Shown piece by piece: positions 37,004 to 46,264 of a stretch of 64,000 nt of DNA. The first letter of the stretch is position 1; each line of letters starts with the position of its first letter. This stretch comes from an uncultured Cellulosilyticum sp. (GTDB taxonomy: Bacteria; Bacillota; Clostridia; Lachnospirales; Cellulosilyticaceae), in NCBI GenBank assembly GCA_934725855.1, contig CAKVCL010000004.1, forward strand, positions 103,934 to 167,933, given 5' to 3'. The position numbers were made by a program, and so were the translations under genes. The notes below the pieces were generated by a model. It saw only the letters and a program-made list of their open reading frames with translations, was not told the origin of the DNA and did no database searches.

Positions 37004-37151
37004 TTGTAGACTCCTTTAATGCCTCTATCAATTCATCACTTATTTCTTTTTTAGTTTTTCCTTGTTTTTTACATCGTAATCCAATCATTAAATATCGCAC
37101 CACACCTATAACACCTATTCCACCAATTATCAACATGAATGCCCTCGACAT
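36993..37151 (-). CDS. 52-residue single-helix membrane peptide, first gene of the operon
   Basis: ATG 37151 follows GAGGTG with four bases between and opens a 52-codon frame that stops at 36993, overlapping the start of the zinc-ribbon gene by 11 bases. Residues 4-25 (AFMLIIGGIGVIGVVRYLMI) form one membrane helix. A basic stretch RCKKQGKTKK follows, then an acidic end. It lies right after the proposed promoter. Its size, overlap and position suggest a genuine first gene, perhaps a membrane adaptor; it has no known family. Confidence 0.65.
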   Translation of the reverse strand: MSRAFMLIIGGIGVIGVVRYLMIGLRCKKQGKTKKEISDELIEALKESTNGK

Positions 37152-37181
37152 TTTACACCTCAATTTCATATAATTACCTTT

Positions 37182-37210
37182 ATTATAACGTGTAGCTTTA
37201 GCTTCAACAA
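37182..37210 (-). promoter_or_regulatory. Sigma-A-type promoter of the GTPase/tubulin-like operon
   Basis: On the minus strand TTGTTG (37210-37205) and TATAAT (37187-37182) are exactly 17 bases apart. The start of transcription should be near 37175, giving a leader of about 24 bases before the 52-codon gene. No second equally good promoter was noticed inside the operon. Confidence 0.6.
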
Positions 37211-37355
37211 TTAATTATGCCTTGAACATTATTAATTTATCTTAATATTTCTTATTATATAGCATGCCTTATTTTGCATTTAGGATTTAATTTTTTCTTA
37301 AGCTTCTTTTTAAAATAACTCCATCAATCCCCTTTAATCTCATTTTTTCTATGCA

Positions 37356-37385
37356 CAAAAAAAGACATAGACTTTAATCCATGCC
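37356..37385 (-). terminator. Terminator of the sensor/transporter operon
   Basis: GACATAGA pairs with TCCATGCC (two G-T pairs) around a six-base loop and on the minus strand is followed by a seven-base T run. It lies 51 bases after the stop of the tethered binding protein and upstream of the GTPase operon promoter. Confidence 0.65.
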
Positions 37386-37436
37386 CTTTTCCATTATACT
37401 CCCCTTGCCTAAGCTTATACCTTTTTTATTTATCTG

Positions 37437-38765
37437 CTATTTTTCTACTCTCATCTCCTCATTATAAATTTTTACTTTCTCATCTAGCTTTTTAACAAAT
37501 TCTTCTGGTGTTATTTCATTATTTAATAACTTGGGTAAATTTTCACTAAACACCTCATTTTGGATAGAGCTATTCCACTTTAATTGATAATTAGGCACTA
37601 GTTTAAACGGCTTATTAACCACTTCAAAATAATCCTTTAGAACCTGTCCATATTCCTCATATACTTCAGGATCACTAATTGCCTTAGAATCTATATAATC
37701 CTTTTGGTTTCTATATTTTAAGAAGGCAACTGCCCCCTCCTGTACTTTCTTATCATACTTAGAGCTTACAACCCAGCCTGACATAGCTGGTGAGCCAATA
37801 AGAACATTTTCTGGAAAAGCTGAAAAACTTATTTTTTTCTCAAATCCTTCTGTTGAATAGTCATTCTTAGATAATCCCTCTATCATCCATCTTCCATTAG
37901 GAATCATAGCTGTTTCTTCTAGATAAAAATGCTTTTCAGCTATATCAAAGTCTTTACCTATAGCATCATTTGTTGTATAGGTAAATGCTTTTTTATAGAC
38001 ATCAATAAGCTCATAAAATGACTTGCTATCATATGTATCTGGAAAAACCTTTTTCATAAACTCACGCCCCTCTTCACTTGTTCCCATATATGAAGTTGCA
38101 AGTAACATAGGTGCCCACGATGTTCCTTCTGTATGTAATGAAAGAGGTGTTATTCCTGCACTTTTAAGCTGATCACATACTTCCCAAAATTCCTTCCACG
38201 TGGTGGGAAAATGTTTGATTCCAGCTTCATTAAATAGTTCCTTATTCCAAAAAATTCCCGAGTAATAAATGGTATTAAGCGGCATGATATATATCTTTCC
38301 ATCATCTTGAGTAATGTCATTAATAATATCTTCTGTAAGACATTTTTTCCACTCCTCATCCTCATTAAAATAAGGTGCAAGATCTATGATTTGATTGTTT
38401 TTCACGAGTAATTTGTAAAATGCAGGATCAAATCCAACATCTGTAACAATAGCTGGTAGTTCATTTACTGAATTAAGCATCTTTAAACGTGCTCTATAGC
38501 TAGTTGCATTACCAGTGAACCATTCTACTTTCACATGATATTTGTCCTTGTATATTTCATTAAATTCTTCAACTAATTGAAGATTACTCTTATTTTGAGT
38601 TGCTTCATCGCATAAAAACATAACTGGTATAATTGTAACTTCCGTATTTTTTTCCTCATGGAAAACAGCTTTTTTATAAGTATCCATATATTTCACAAAT
38701 AGTGCCACACTTATAACTCCTATACCTAATACATAAATTATTCGCTTTATATATTTTGCTTTCAT
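37437..38765 (-). CDS. Membrane-tethered extracellular sugar-binding protein, likely co-sensor
   Basis: A 442-residue family-1 solute-binding protein (the GIFWNKELFNEAGI and WMIEGLSKNDY regions are typical). Its N-terminus has a membrane helix at about 8-25 but no lipobox cysteine and no clear cleavage site, so it should remain anchored by the helix. It ends an operon after the response regulator and histidine kinase, and the nearby transporter has a separate lipoprotein binding protein. This favours a sensing role, presenting the sugar to the kinase. A transport role for a distant permease is the alternative. Confidence 0.85.
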   Translation of the reverse strand: MKAKYIKRIIYVLGIGVISVALFVKYMDTYKKAVFHEEKNTEVTIIPVMFLCDEATQNKSNLQLVEEFNEIYKDKYHVKVEWFTGNATSYRARLKMLNSVNELPAIVTDVGFDPAFYKLLVKNNQIIDLAPYFNEDEEWKKCLTEDIINDITQDDGKIYIMPLNTIYYSGIFWNKELFNEAGIKHFPTTWKEFWEVCDQLKSAGITPLSLHTEGTSWAPMLLATSYMGTSEEGREFMKKVFPDTYDSKSFYELIDVYKKAFTYTTNDAIGKDFDIAEKHFYLEETAMIPNGRWMIEGLSKNDYSTEGFEKKISFSAFPENVLIGSPAMSGWVVSSKYDKKVQEGAVAFLKYRNQKDYIDSKAISDPEVYEEYGQVLKDYFEVVNKPFKLVPNYQLKWNSSIQNEVFSENLPKLLNNEITPEEFVKKLDEKVKIYNEEMRVEK

Positions 38766-38781
38766 CTATATACCTCATTTC

Positions 38782-40548
38782 TTATGTGTTAGATCTCCCA
38801 TTTGGTAAACTAATCCAGCATATCGTACCAACTTTCTCATTGGACTCATACTTAAACGAAAATTCATTACCGTATTTTAATTTTAAACGATTAATTACAT
38901 TTCTTATACCGTAACCACCTTTTTTAGCCTCTATCACCACAGCCTCTCCATCATAAGCTTCATACATCAACTTATTGTATTTATCTACTACTTCCTGTGG
39001 CATGGAACCTCCATTGTCCTTAATGCTAAAAATAATATTATTTGCTTGCTGTCTTATTTCAATTTCTATAACTCCAACCTTCACGGTATTAAATCCATGC
39101 TTTATGCTATTTTCAACAATAGGTTGTAAGATTAATTTGATAATTTTTTGCTCCTTTAGCGATTCTTCACAAGTAATATGATAACTAAATTCTGTGCTTC
39201 CTCTCATCTTCATAATTTCCATATAACTTTTGATATGTTGTAATTCTTCCTCAATAGTTATCTCTTGCTTGCCATTACTAAGTCCGATTCTTAAAAAGCT
39301 AGATAGTTCTTCTATCATTTTCTTCGTTTGCTCATCATGGTTGATTCTAGCCAGCATATAAATATTATCTAAAGTATTATACAAAAAATGAGGATTAATC
39401 TGATGCATCAATAAGTTTAATTCACTTTTACGAAGTGCTTTTTCTCTTAATTCTACTTCTAACATAAGCTGCTGAATTCTTTCTAACATTTGATGATAAG
39501 AAATCGCAATCTCATCTAGTTCTGTATCTGTATGAACTACTAACTTACTTGAATACTCACTTCCATCAAAATTTTTCATAGAAGTATTAATAGCTTGTAC
39601 TGCTTCGGTATATTTTTTTGAAAAAATGTTAATCAGGCAAATTGAAAACAAACAAAAGATCAGCCACACCCCAATAATGATATCCTTTATCTCATTAAAT
39701 ACAGCTTTTATTTTACTTCTAGGCACTAAAATAGCAACCGATATTTTTGAGCCTTTTTCTTGCCTTACAAATAATATGCCTTCTTTTAACTCAATAATTT
39801 GTTTGGACTCATTCTTCTTTACTTGTTCTAAGATCTCTTTATAAGTTTGTTCGGATAATTCCTCATTTACTACATCTTGCCTATAACATAAATGATACTC
39901 TTCATCCCAAAACATATAATTTACACCATCATCCATGTCTTTGATCATATCCGAAAAATAATTGTCATTCATTTTTAACACCATTACCCCTGGTGATACA
40001 AGATATTCCATATGCCTAATATAACGCATAATAAAAAGTGACTCATCTTTCGTACCAAAGAGCGTATCCTTTTGCCAACTCCACTTAGTTGTTGAATAAC
40101 TTCCTTCAAGCACTTTATACAAATCACTTTCTAAAAATTGTTTATAGTTAAAGCAAATAAGCCTAGCTCCATATACATTACCTTTATTGTCAATATAAAC
40201 CGCCCTATTCATATCATCAAAATCTACATAGGCTAGCATTTGTGTAACTTCTTTTCTATTTTTTTCTTCTATCACACTATTTTCAAGAGTCGTTTGAATC
40301 GAAGAATTATCAATGTACTTTTTAAATAACTCATCACTTGTCTTATAATTATTTTCAAATTCATTCACTATCTTCTCACATAAATATTGGTACTTTTCTA
40401 TCGTTAATTTCTCTATATTTTTTTCCACTATATTACTAATCAATCCTACTGTTAATGTAATAATAACAACAAATACCACTAAAGAATAAATTAACATTTT
40501 TTTGCGTATGCCATAAAATAATCTTTTACTTATACTAATATCCTTCAT
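38782..40548 (-). CDS. Sensor histidine kinase, YesM/LytS type
   Basis: A 588-residue kinase: membrane helix at about 18-38, an extracellular sensor region (40-285), a second helix at about 287-310, HAMP-like linker, then the His_kinase domain with phospho-acceptor H387 in QINPHFLYNTLDN and an ATPase domain (QPIVENSIKHGF as N box, KDNGGSMP and GGYGIRNV as G boxes). It is the partner of the AraC-type response regulator, whose stop overlaps its start by 14 bases. Such pairs in Firmicutes control carbohydrate transporters. Confidence 0.93.
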   Translation of the reverse strand: MKDISISKRLFYGIRKKMLIYSLVVFVVIITLTVGLISNIVEKNIEKLTIEKYQYLCEKIVNEFENNYKTSDELFKKYIDNSSIQTTLENSVIEEKNRKEVTQMLAYVDFDDMNRAVYIDNKGNVYGARLICFNYKQFLESDLYKVLEGSYSTTKWSWQKDTLFGTKDESLFIMRYIRHMEYLVSPGVMVLKMNDNYFSDMIKDMDDGVNYMFWDEEYHLCYRQDVVNEELSEQTYKEILEQVKKNESKQIIELKEGILFVRQEKGSKISVAILVPRSKIKAVFNEIKDIIIGVWLIFCLFSICLINIFSKKYTEAVQAINTSMKNFDGSEYSSKLVVHTDTELDEIAISYHQMLERIQQLMLEVELREKALRKSELNLLMHQINPHFLYNTLDNIYMLARINHDEQTKKMIEELSSFLRIGLSNGKQEITIEEELQHIKSYMEIMKMRGSTEFSYHITCEESLKEQKIIKLILQPIVENSIKHGFNTVKVGVIEIEIRQQANNIIFSIKDNGGSMPQEVVDKYNKLMYEAYDGEAVVIEAKKGGYGIRNVINRLKLKYGNEFSFKYESNEKVGTICWISLPNGRSNT

Positions 40549-42157
40549 TAGTCATTTCCTTTTTATACTCACTAGGCAAGTAACCTGTAGTTTTTTTAAA
40601 TACCTGTGTAAAGTAAGAAGAATTTGGTATTCCAACTTCATTTCCGATAGTAATAATGTTACTATTTCCTTCTAGAATCTTTTTCTCTGCTAACTTAATT
40701 CTTTTATTTAATACATATTGCTTAAAAGATATATTCATTGTACTTTTAAATAACCTTCCAAAATAAACAGGACTTAAATACACATGTTCTGCTACATTTG
40801 TTATATTAAGCTCTTCATCCACCAAGTTTTCATCAATAAACTCTAATGCCTTTGAAACATAGTCACTAAAATACTTTTTACTTTTCTCCATAGAATATTC
40901 ATTTTTAATTGAAATAACCTTATTTAAAAGCTGAAACAATACCTCTTTTGCCTGTTCATCACTTAATGACTGTAATAAAGTATAGAAATTATCGAAGCTG
41001 CTCTTAATATCCTGTATTCTTCCATACGTCTCATAAACAAAAAATTCTACGCTTAATGCCACTTTAGAAAGATATCTTTTTATATATTCATTTCTAGATG
41101 AATTTTTTATATCTATTAAAAACTGTATATAAGCTTCTTTAAGTCCTTGTTCATCACCTTTTCGAATACTATTAATAATAAATGTTTCATCATTTGTTGA
41201 ATGAATTCTATCATCATGCTCAACTTCTACTTCAATTCCATCCATCAACATATTTGTACCAGATTCACATGCCAGATTATACATATATTGTAGTTGCTTA
41301 TATAGGGTGTTAATCTCCTGAATTGCTGTAACTACCCCAGATGCAATTGCTGATATTTTCATATTGGTAAATTTTTTGCTCTCATTAACTAAGTCACTTA
41401 CTAATTTTCTTAGCTCACTTAAGTTATTTTTCTCTTTCATATTTAATATAAAAAATACCTTATTAGTACCTTCTTTAAAATACCAGCAATCATATTGTTT
41501 CTTAATTGCCTTTTCAAAAAAGTTAAAAATGGCAAACCCCTGCGTTTCAAACTCTTCTTGGTTTAATATAAAATAGGAAATATCTAATCCGATACAAATT
41601 CCAACGAAATGTCCTTCTTGTAGAATATGATCTCCTGCCATTTCTAATGATTTTATAAATACCTTTTGATCTATTTCCTCTTTTACATATCGTTCAACGA
41701 TTCCATTTAAAAAGCTGTCTTTGTTTTCTCGTAACATTTCCTTTAAGTAGTCATACTCTACTTCTCTTGCTATTGTGCTTATACAATAATCATATACTGA
41801 ACACATAGTTTCTTTTAATGTCACTTCTTCTATGGGCTTTAATAAATAGGCATAAACACCCATATCACAAGCTTTTTTAGCATAGTCAAACTCCTTATAT
41901 GCGCTCATCACCACACAAACAATCTGCTTGTTTAATTCTTTGATTTGACTTACTAAAGTTAATCCTGACGCTTGCTTCATCCTAATATCTGTCAATACTA
42001 CCTGAGGTTCCATATTTTGCACTAATTGTAATGCCTCTTCAGCATTGGTAGCAGAGCCTACAACGACAAATCCCATTTCAGCCCATGGATAAGTTTCAAT
42101 TAGTCCCCTTAAAATAATAGGTTCATCATCAACTATAATCATCTTTATCAGTTTCAT
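40535..42157 (-). CDS. Response regulator with AraC-type DNA-binding domain (YesN type)
   Basis: A 540-residue regulator. A receiver domain (1-125) has the acidic pair DDE at 10-12, phospho-acceptor D56 (VVLTDIRM) and K106-like LKPIEE. A long middle region of unknown fold follows, then two helix-turn-helix units at the C-terminus (about 430-535; NITNVAEHVYLSPVYFGRLFK, then GNEVGIPNSSYFTQVFKK). It probably activates the upstream transporter operon when phosphorylated by the adjacent kinase. It starts 88 bases after the permease gene and is likely on the same transcript. Confidence 0.93.
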   Translation of the reverse strand: MKLIKMIIVDDEPIILRGLIETYPWAEMGFVVVGSATNAEEALQLVQNMEPQVVLTDIRMKQASGLTLVSQIKELNKQIVCVVMSAYKEFDYAKKACDMGVYAYLLKPIEEVTLKETMCSVYDYCISTIAREVEYDYLKEMLRENKDSFLNGIVERYVKEEIDQKVFIKSLEMAGDHILQEGHFVGICIGLDISYFILNQEEFETQGFAIFNFFEKAIKKQYDCWYFKEGTNKVFFILNMKEKNNLSELRKLVSDLVNESKKFTNMKISAIASGVVTAIQEINTLYKQLQYMYNLACESGTNMLMDGIEVEVEHDDRIHSTNDETFIINSIRKGDEQGLKEAYIQFLIDIKNSSRNEYIKRYLSKVALSVEFFVYETYGRIQDIKSSFDNFYTLLQSLSDEQAKEVLFQLLNKVISIKNEYSMEKSKKYFSDYVSKALEFIDENLVDEELNITNVAEHVYLSPVYFGRLFKSTMNISFKQYVLNKRIKLAEKKILEGNSNIITIGNEVGIPNSSYFTQVFKKTTGYLPSEYKKEMTNEGY

Positions 42158-42245
42158 ATGTATCCTCTATTCATAGTTAGCCTTTATTTTATATATCTTA
42201 CTATATAAAGGCATTACTTACCACCTGCTATTTTAAATATTCACT

Positions 42246-43130
42246 TTATTCTTTTGTAGAACCTGCAGTAATTCCATAAATCAAATGTTTTTGTAATGCA
42301 ATATATAAGATAGTAATTGGTACAGCTACTAATACCGCTCCAGCTGCAAATTGAGTATACTGATTATTTGCATCTGAACTAATCAAATCATATAACCCTA
42401 CAGCCAATGTCTTCTTTGAATCTGAACTAATTAATAAACGTGGTAATACATAATCCATCCAAGGCGCCATAAAGGTACTTACAGCTAAAAATGTAATCAT
42501 TGGAAAAGCTAATGGAATGATAATCTTTCTAAATATCTGTAGTCTGGTTGCCCCGTCAATCATCGCTGCTTCATCTAGACTCATAGGAATACCATTTAAG
42601 TACCCTTTCATTAGCCAGACATTATATGGAATCTGTCCAGCAATATAAGTTAAAGCTAATCCATATAAATTATCTAGTAACCCAAAGTTTAAAAACAGAA
42701 TATAAATTGCTGTCATTGCCATAAAGGATGGAAACATTTGTAACACCATAATTCCCATCAAACTTACTTTTTTACCTTTAAATTTAAAGCGTGAATATAC
42801 ATAAGCTGTTAAGGTGGTAATCAGTACAGAACAAACCATATTAACTATAGCAATTTTAAGTGTATTTCCATACCAAAGAATAAAATCTGTATTAATAAAT
42901 AATTTTCTATAATTATTTAAAGTAGGATGTTTAGGTATGATCGTACTAGTAGCTAATGAACTAGAATTATCAAACGAAGTACCAACAATCCATAACACTG
43001 GAACTAGTACAATAATAGCAACTGCTATGATTTCAATATACATCAGTGCTGTTACAATGTTATTTTTTATTTTATGCCTTTTATTTTCTTTAATGGCAGA
43101 CTGTGTATTTAATGTCTCACTACTTACCAT
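42246..43130 (-). CDS. CUT1 sugar ABC transporter permease, MalG type
   Basis: A 294-residue inner-membrane permease with six helices and the EAA loop DEAAMIDGATRLQIFRKIII, the contact point for the ATPase. It pairs with the MalF-type permease upstream. The start is ATG 43130, with GGAGG six bases upstream and one base after the malF-type stop; a longer frame from 43151 would overlap that gene. No ATPase gene lies nearby, so a shared MsmX-type ATPase is probable. The substrate is likely an oligosaccharide. Confidence 0.93.
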   Translation of the reverse strand: MVSSETLNTQSAIKENKRHKIKNNIVTALMYIEIIAVAIIVLVPVLWIVGTSFDNSSSLATSTIIPKHPTLNNYRKLFINTDFILWYGNTLKIAIVNMVCSVLITTLTAYVYSRFKFKGKKVSLMGIMVLQMFPSFMAMTAIYILFLNFGLLDNLYGLALTYIAGQIPYNVWLMKGYLNGIPMSLDEAAMIDGATRLQIFRKIIIPLAFPMITFLAVSTFMAPWMDYVLPRLLISSDSKKTLAVGLYDLISSDANNQYTQFAAGAVLVAVPITILYIALQKHLIYGITAGSTKE

Positions 43131-43131
43131 A

Positions 43132-44499
43132 CTAATCCTCCTTAAAGCCATTTGTACGTTTTAAATTCCATATTGAGATACTTCCAACTAATATAAAGAT
43201 TAAAATAGACATAACTGATGCCATATTATATAACTGATTATCTAGTGTTAGTTTATATACCCAGGTAATCAATATATCTGTTGAGCCTGCAAATTGATAG
43301 TTAACATTTGTTGGCCCCCCATCTGTTAAGAAGTAAATAACATTGAAGTTATTGAAGTTAGATGCAAAACTCATAATAATTAATGGTGCAGCTGAATGTA
43401 ATACAATAGGTAATGTGATCTTTTTAAATTCATCAAAAGGTGATGCACCATCTATTCTTGCTGCTTCATATAAGTCAGCAGATATTCCCGTCATAACCCC
43501 TGTCATCAATGCCATAAAATAAGGAAATCCCAACCACAAATTAATAACTAACAAGGTAATACGTGCTAAATTAGGATTGCTTGGATCTGAAAACCATGAA
43601 ATACGTTCTGAGGTAATACCCATGTCTAATAAAAACTGACTTACTGGGCCGAATTGTCCATTAAACATTGTTCTAAATACTAATAAACTAACCATTCCTG
43701 GAATAGCCCATGGTAAAATATAAATTCCACGCCATAGCTTTTTAAATTTAATTCTTTTACTATTTAAGATTGTTGCTTGAATAAGTCCGAATGCAAAACA
43801 AGTAAAAGTAGAAATAACTGCCCAAACAAGGGTCCATCCAAATATTCCAAAGAATGTCTTGCTCCAAACGGGAATATTGATTAAGTTATAAAAGTTTTTA
43901 AGTCCTACCCAATCTACTAAATGTGTAGGCGGCATATTGGTCTTTGTATAACTTGTAAAGGCTGTTAATGCAGAGAAGATAATTGGCATTACAGCTAAAA
44001 ACATTAATAAAATAATTGCTGGGAGCAAAATAATATAGTGAAATGTAGATTCCCATAAATCTTTAATATATGATTTTGTAGATTGAACTAAACCTGTTTC
44101 ATTATATTTTTTGCAGGTATTATAAGCATCTCTAATATTCCATATGTAAATTGCAATAAAAATAAGTGTAACAAGTACGACAATAATTCCTTTTACCATT
44201 AGTATGATAGAATGGTCGCCATCTGTTACACCTACTAAAGTCATCTTTCTAGGTGTCGTACCTAGAGTAATAAGTCCCCATATTCCTTTTACAAAAAAAC
44301 CACCATTTTCTCTTATTACAAAACTCCCTGTAAAATAATTTCCAGAAATAACTTCAACCAGAACAATCAATAGCTGAAATGCAAAAAAGAAAACGGCTTT
44401 TAAGTATTGCTTATTAATAAATTGTCCTAAACCCCAGATGGCAGCCGAAGCTACCCCTGGGATTAAAGGAGTCATTTTTTTATTTGATGCTTTGCTCAT
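43132..44499 (-). CDS. CUT1 sugar ABC transporter permease, MalF type (long form)
   Basis: A 455-residue permease, longer than most CUT1 permeases (about 300) because of an N-terminal extension with extra helices (to about residue 150), as in MalF/MdxF proteins of maltodextrin systems. The core has six helices and the EAA loop LYEAARIDGASPFDEFKKITL. It forms the channel with the MalG-type protein. It follows the binding protein gene by 33 bases. The long form supports a malto- or other oligosaccharide substrate. Confidence 0.92.
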   Translation of the reverse strand: MSKASNKKMTPLIPGVASAAIWGLGQFINKQYLKAVFFFAFQLLIVLVEVISGNYFTGSFVIRENGGFFVKGIWGLITLGTTPRKMTLVGVTDGDHSIILMVKGIIVVLVTLIFIAIYIWNIRDAYNTCKKYNETGLVQSTKSYIKDLWESTFHYIILLPAIILLMFLAVMPIIFSALTAFTSYTKTNMPPTHLVDWVGLKNFYNLINIPVWSKTFFGIFGWTLVWAVISTFTCFAFGLIQATILNSKRIKFKKLWRGIYILPWAIPGMVSLLVFRTMFNGQFGPVSQFLLDMGITSERISWFSDPSNPNLARITLLVINLWLGFPYFMALMTGVMTGISADLYEAARIDGASPFDEFKKITLPIVLHSAAPLIIMSFASNFNNFNVIYFLTDGGPTNVNYQFAGSTDILITWVYKLTLDNQLYNMASVMSILIFILVGSISIWNLKRTNGFKED

Positions 44500-44532
44500 A
44501 ATTATGCTCCTCCACCTGTTATGTTTACCTCA

Positions 44533-45993
44533 TTATTGTTGTCCTGTTGCTCTTAAGTCAGCATAATCTTTCATTGCTTTAGAAGTAGCTTCCTCAACTG
44601 AGCTGACACCATCCCATACACTACATTCCATATCTTTTGCTACAGTCCAGAAATAACTTACTTCAGGAATAGAAGGCATTGGATAAGAGAATTCAGCTTG
44701 TTTTAAGAACGCTTGAATATTTGCATCTTCAGCTAAACCTTCAATTTGTGTGGTATCTTTTACAGCTGGTACTTTGCCCATTTCTTTATAAGCATACTCT
44801 AATGTTTCATTAGAAATTATCTCCATTAATAATGCTCTTGCTGCTGCTGGATATTTTGTATAAGAAGAAACACAAGCAATTTGTACACCAGAGAAAGTAT
44901 AAGGTTGATTTCCATTTACCATAGGAAGTGGAACAACGCCATATTCATATCCATCTCCCACTACTGTCTCTACATCTTCTGAAATAATTACACCATCAGA
45001 ACCTTCTTCTACAGTTTCCATTGCCCAAGGTCCACTTATTAAATATGGTGTTGTACCTTTTTGGAATTCTACAACTGTAGAGTCCCAAGAAGTATCTGCT
45101 GAATTTACATTCCATATTGGTCTTAATGATTTATAATAATCAAGACCTTGTTTAACAGCATCTGTATCAAAGTTGATTGCTTCGGCATCGGTTCCATCCG
45201 GTCCAAATAATTGATACCCAAATGATGTTAAGAAAAATTCATTTACATATGAATCATTTGCCTGCCAACGAATTGCCCATTTATTGTTTGCTTCATCATT
45301 ATATTTCTTAGCAAATTCAGCAATATCATTAAAGTCTTTAGCTGGTTCTGCTGAATCAATAAGACCATCGGCACAAGCTTTTTCAAGTAGAGTCTTGTTA
45401 TAGATCATTGCAATGCTTTCAGTTAAATAAGGTACTCCATAAAGTTCACCATCTACTTCTACAGTGTTAACAGTAGACTCTAACATTTTGTCACGAACAA
45501 TATCTCCATATCTACCCAGCATTCCTAATACTGAAGCATTCATCGCATTCCCCATTGCATCACTATTGATTAAGAATACATCGGCACCGTTTCCAGCTTC
45601 GCCCTCAAGAGACATCTTACCTACTGCATCTCCTGTAGCAACTACTTGTACTTCAACTTGTACATTAGGATACTTTTGTTGGAAGTTAGCAACAATTTCA
45701 TCACCAAACTTTTCATTATCAACCCATAACTTAAGTGGCGCAGTTCCATTTAATACATCGTCTTCCATGACATACATTTGATTTTCTACATCCCATACAA
45801 TCCCACCATCATCAATAAATTTCTCACTATCACCTTCTGGCGTTGCAGCAACTTCATTATCAGCACTAGCACTGGCATTAGAACTATTACTGGCTCCTGA
45901 CGTATTGGTGTTTTGCTTGTTTCCTCCACATCCACTTAATAACCCCGTACACATAATTGCGCCTAATAATATTAACCTAATCTTTTTGTTCAT
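44533..45993 (-). CDS. Sugar-binding lipoprotein, MalE-like
   Basis: A 486-residue solute-binding lipoprotein. Signal peptide with lipobox LLSGC, then a Ser/Ala/Asn-rich linker, then a family-1 binding fold (YGVPYLTESIAMIYNKTLL, TPYLISGPWAMETVEE). It resembles MalE-type oligosaccharide-binding proteins. The start is ATG 45993 with GGGGGGA upstream; the ATG at 46008 precedes that ribosome site. First gene of the binding protein-malF-malG-regulator-kinase-tethered binding protein operon. The upstream 270 bases hold the terminator of the nitrilase gene and AT-rich DNA where the AraC-type regulator may bind. Confidence 0.93.
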   Translation of the reverse strand: MNKKIRLILLGAIMCTGLLSGCGGNKQNTNTSGASNSSNASASADNEVAATPEGDSEKFIDDGGIVWDVENQMYVMEDDVLNGTAPLKLWVDNEKFGDEIVANFQQKYPNVQVEVQVVATGDAVGKMSLEGEAGNGADVFLINSDAMGNAMNASVLGMLGRYGDIVRDKMLESTVNTVEVDGELYGVPYLTESIAMIYNKTLLEKACADGLIDSAEPAKDFNDIAEFAKKYNDEANNKWAIRWQANDSYVNEFFLTSFGYQLFGPDGTDAEAINFDTDAVKQGLDYYKSLRPIWNVNSADTSWDSTVVEFQKGTTPYLISGPWAMETVEEGSDGVIISEDVETVVGDGYEYGVVPLPMVNGNQPYTFSGVQIACVSSYTKYPAAARALLMEIISNETLEYAYKEMGKVPAVKDTTQIEGLAEDANIQAFLKQAEFSYPMPSIPEVSYFWTVAKDMECSVWDGVSSVEEATSKAMKDYADLRATGQQ

Positions 45994-46210
45994 AATATCC
46001 CCCCGCATATATATTTTCTTATAGCATTTTTGCTTTTTGTAACTTAATTATATACATTTTACCAAGTCATAATATATAATTTTTTATACTTCTTCTATCA
46101 ATTTTTATACATAATGTTTTAAAACTTTATTATCATATTTTCAATAGTTGCACTATATATCTAAAGTATCAGTAGCTATATCACATTTTTTACAACATTA
46201 TTTCAGCACA

Positions 46211-46253
46211 TAAAAATACTTCATAAACTAGCCCTTTCTAATTTATGAAGTAT
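46211..46253 (-). terminator. Terminator of the nitrilase-family gene
   Basis: ATACTTCATAAA at 46216-46227 pairs with TTTATGAAGTAT at 46242-46253; on the minus strand a TTTTT run follows. It lies 11 bases after the nitrilase stop. Confidence 0.75.
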
Positions 46254-46264
46254 CTTAATTTTAT

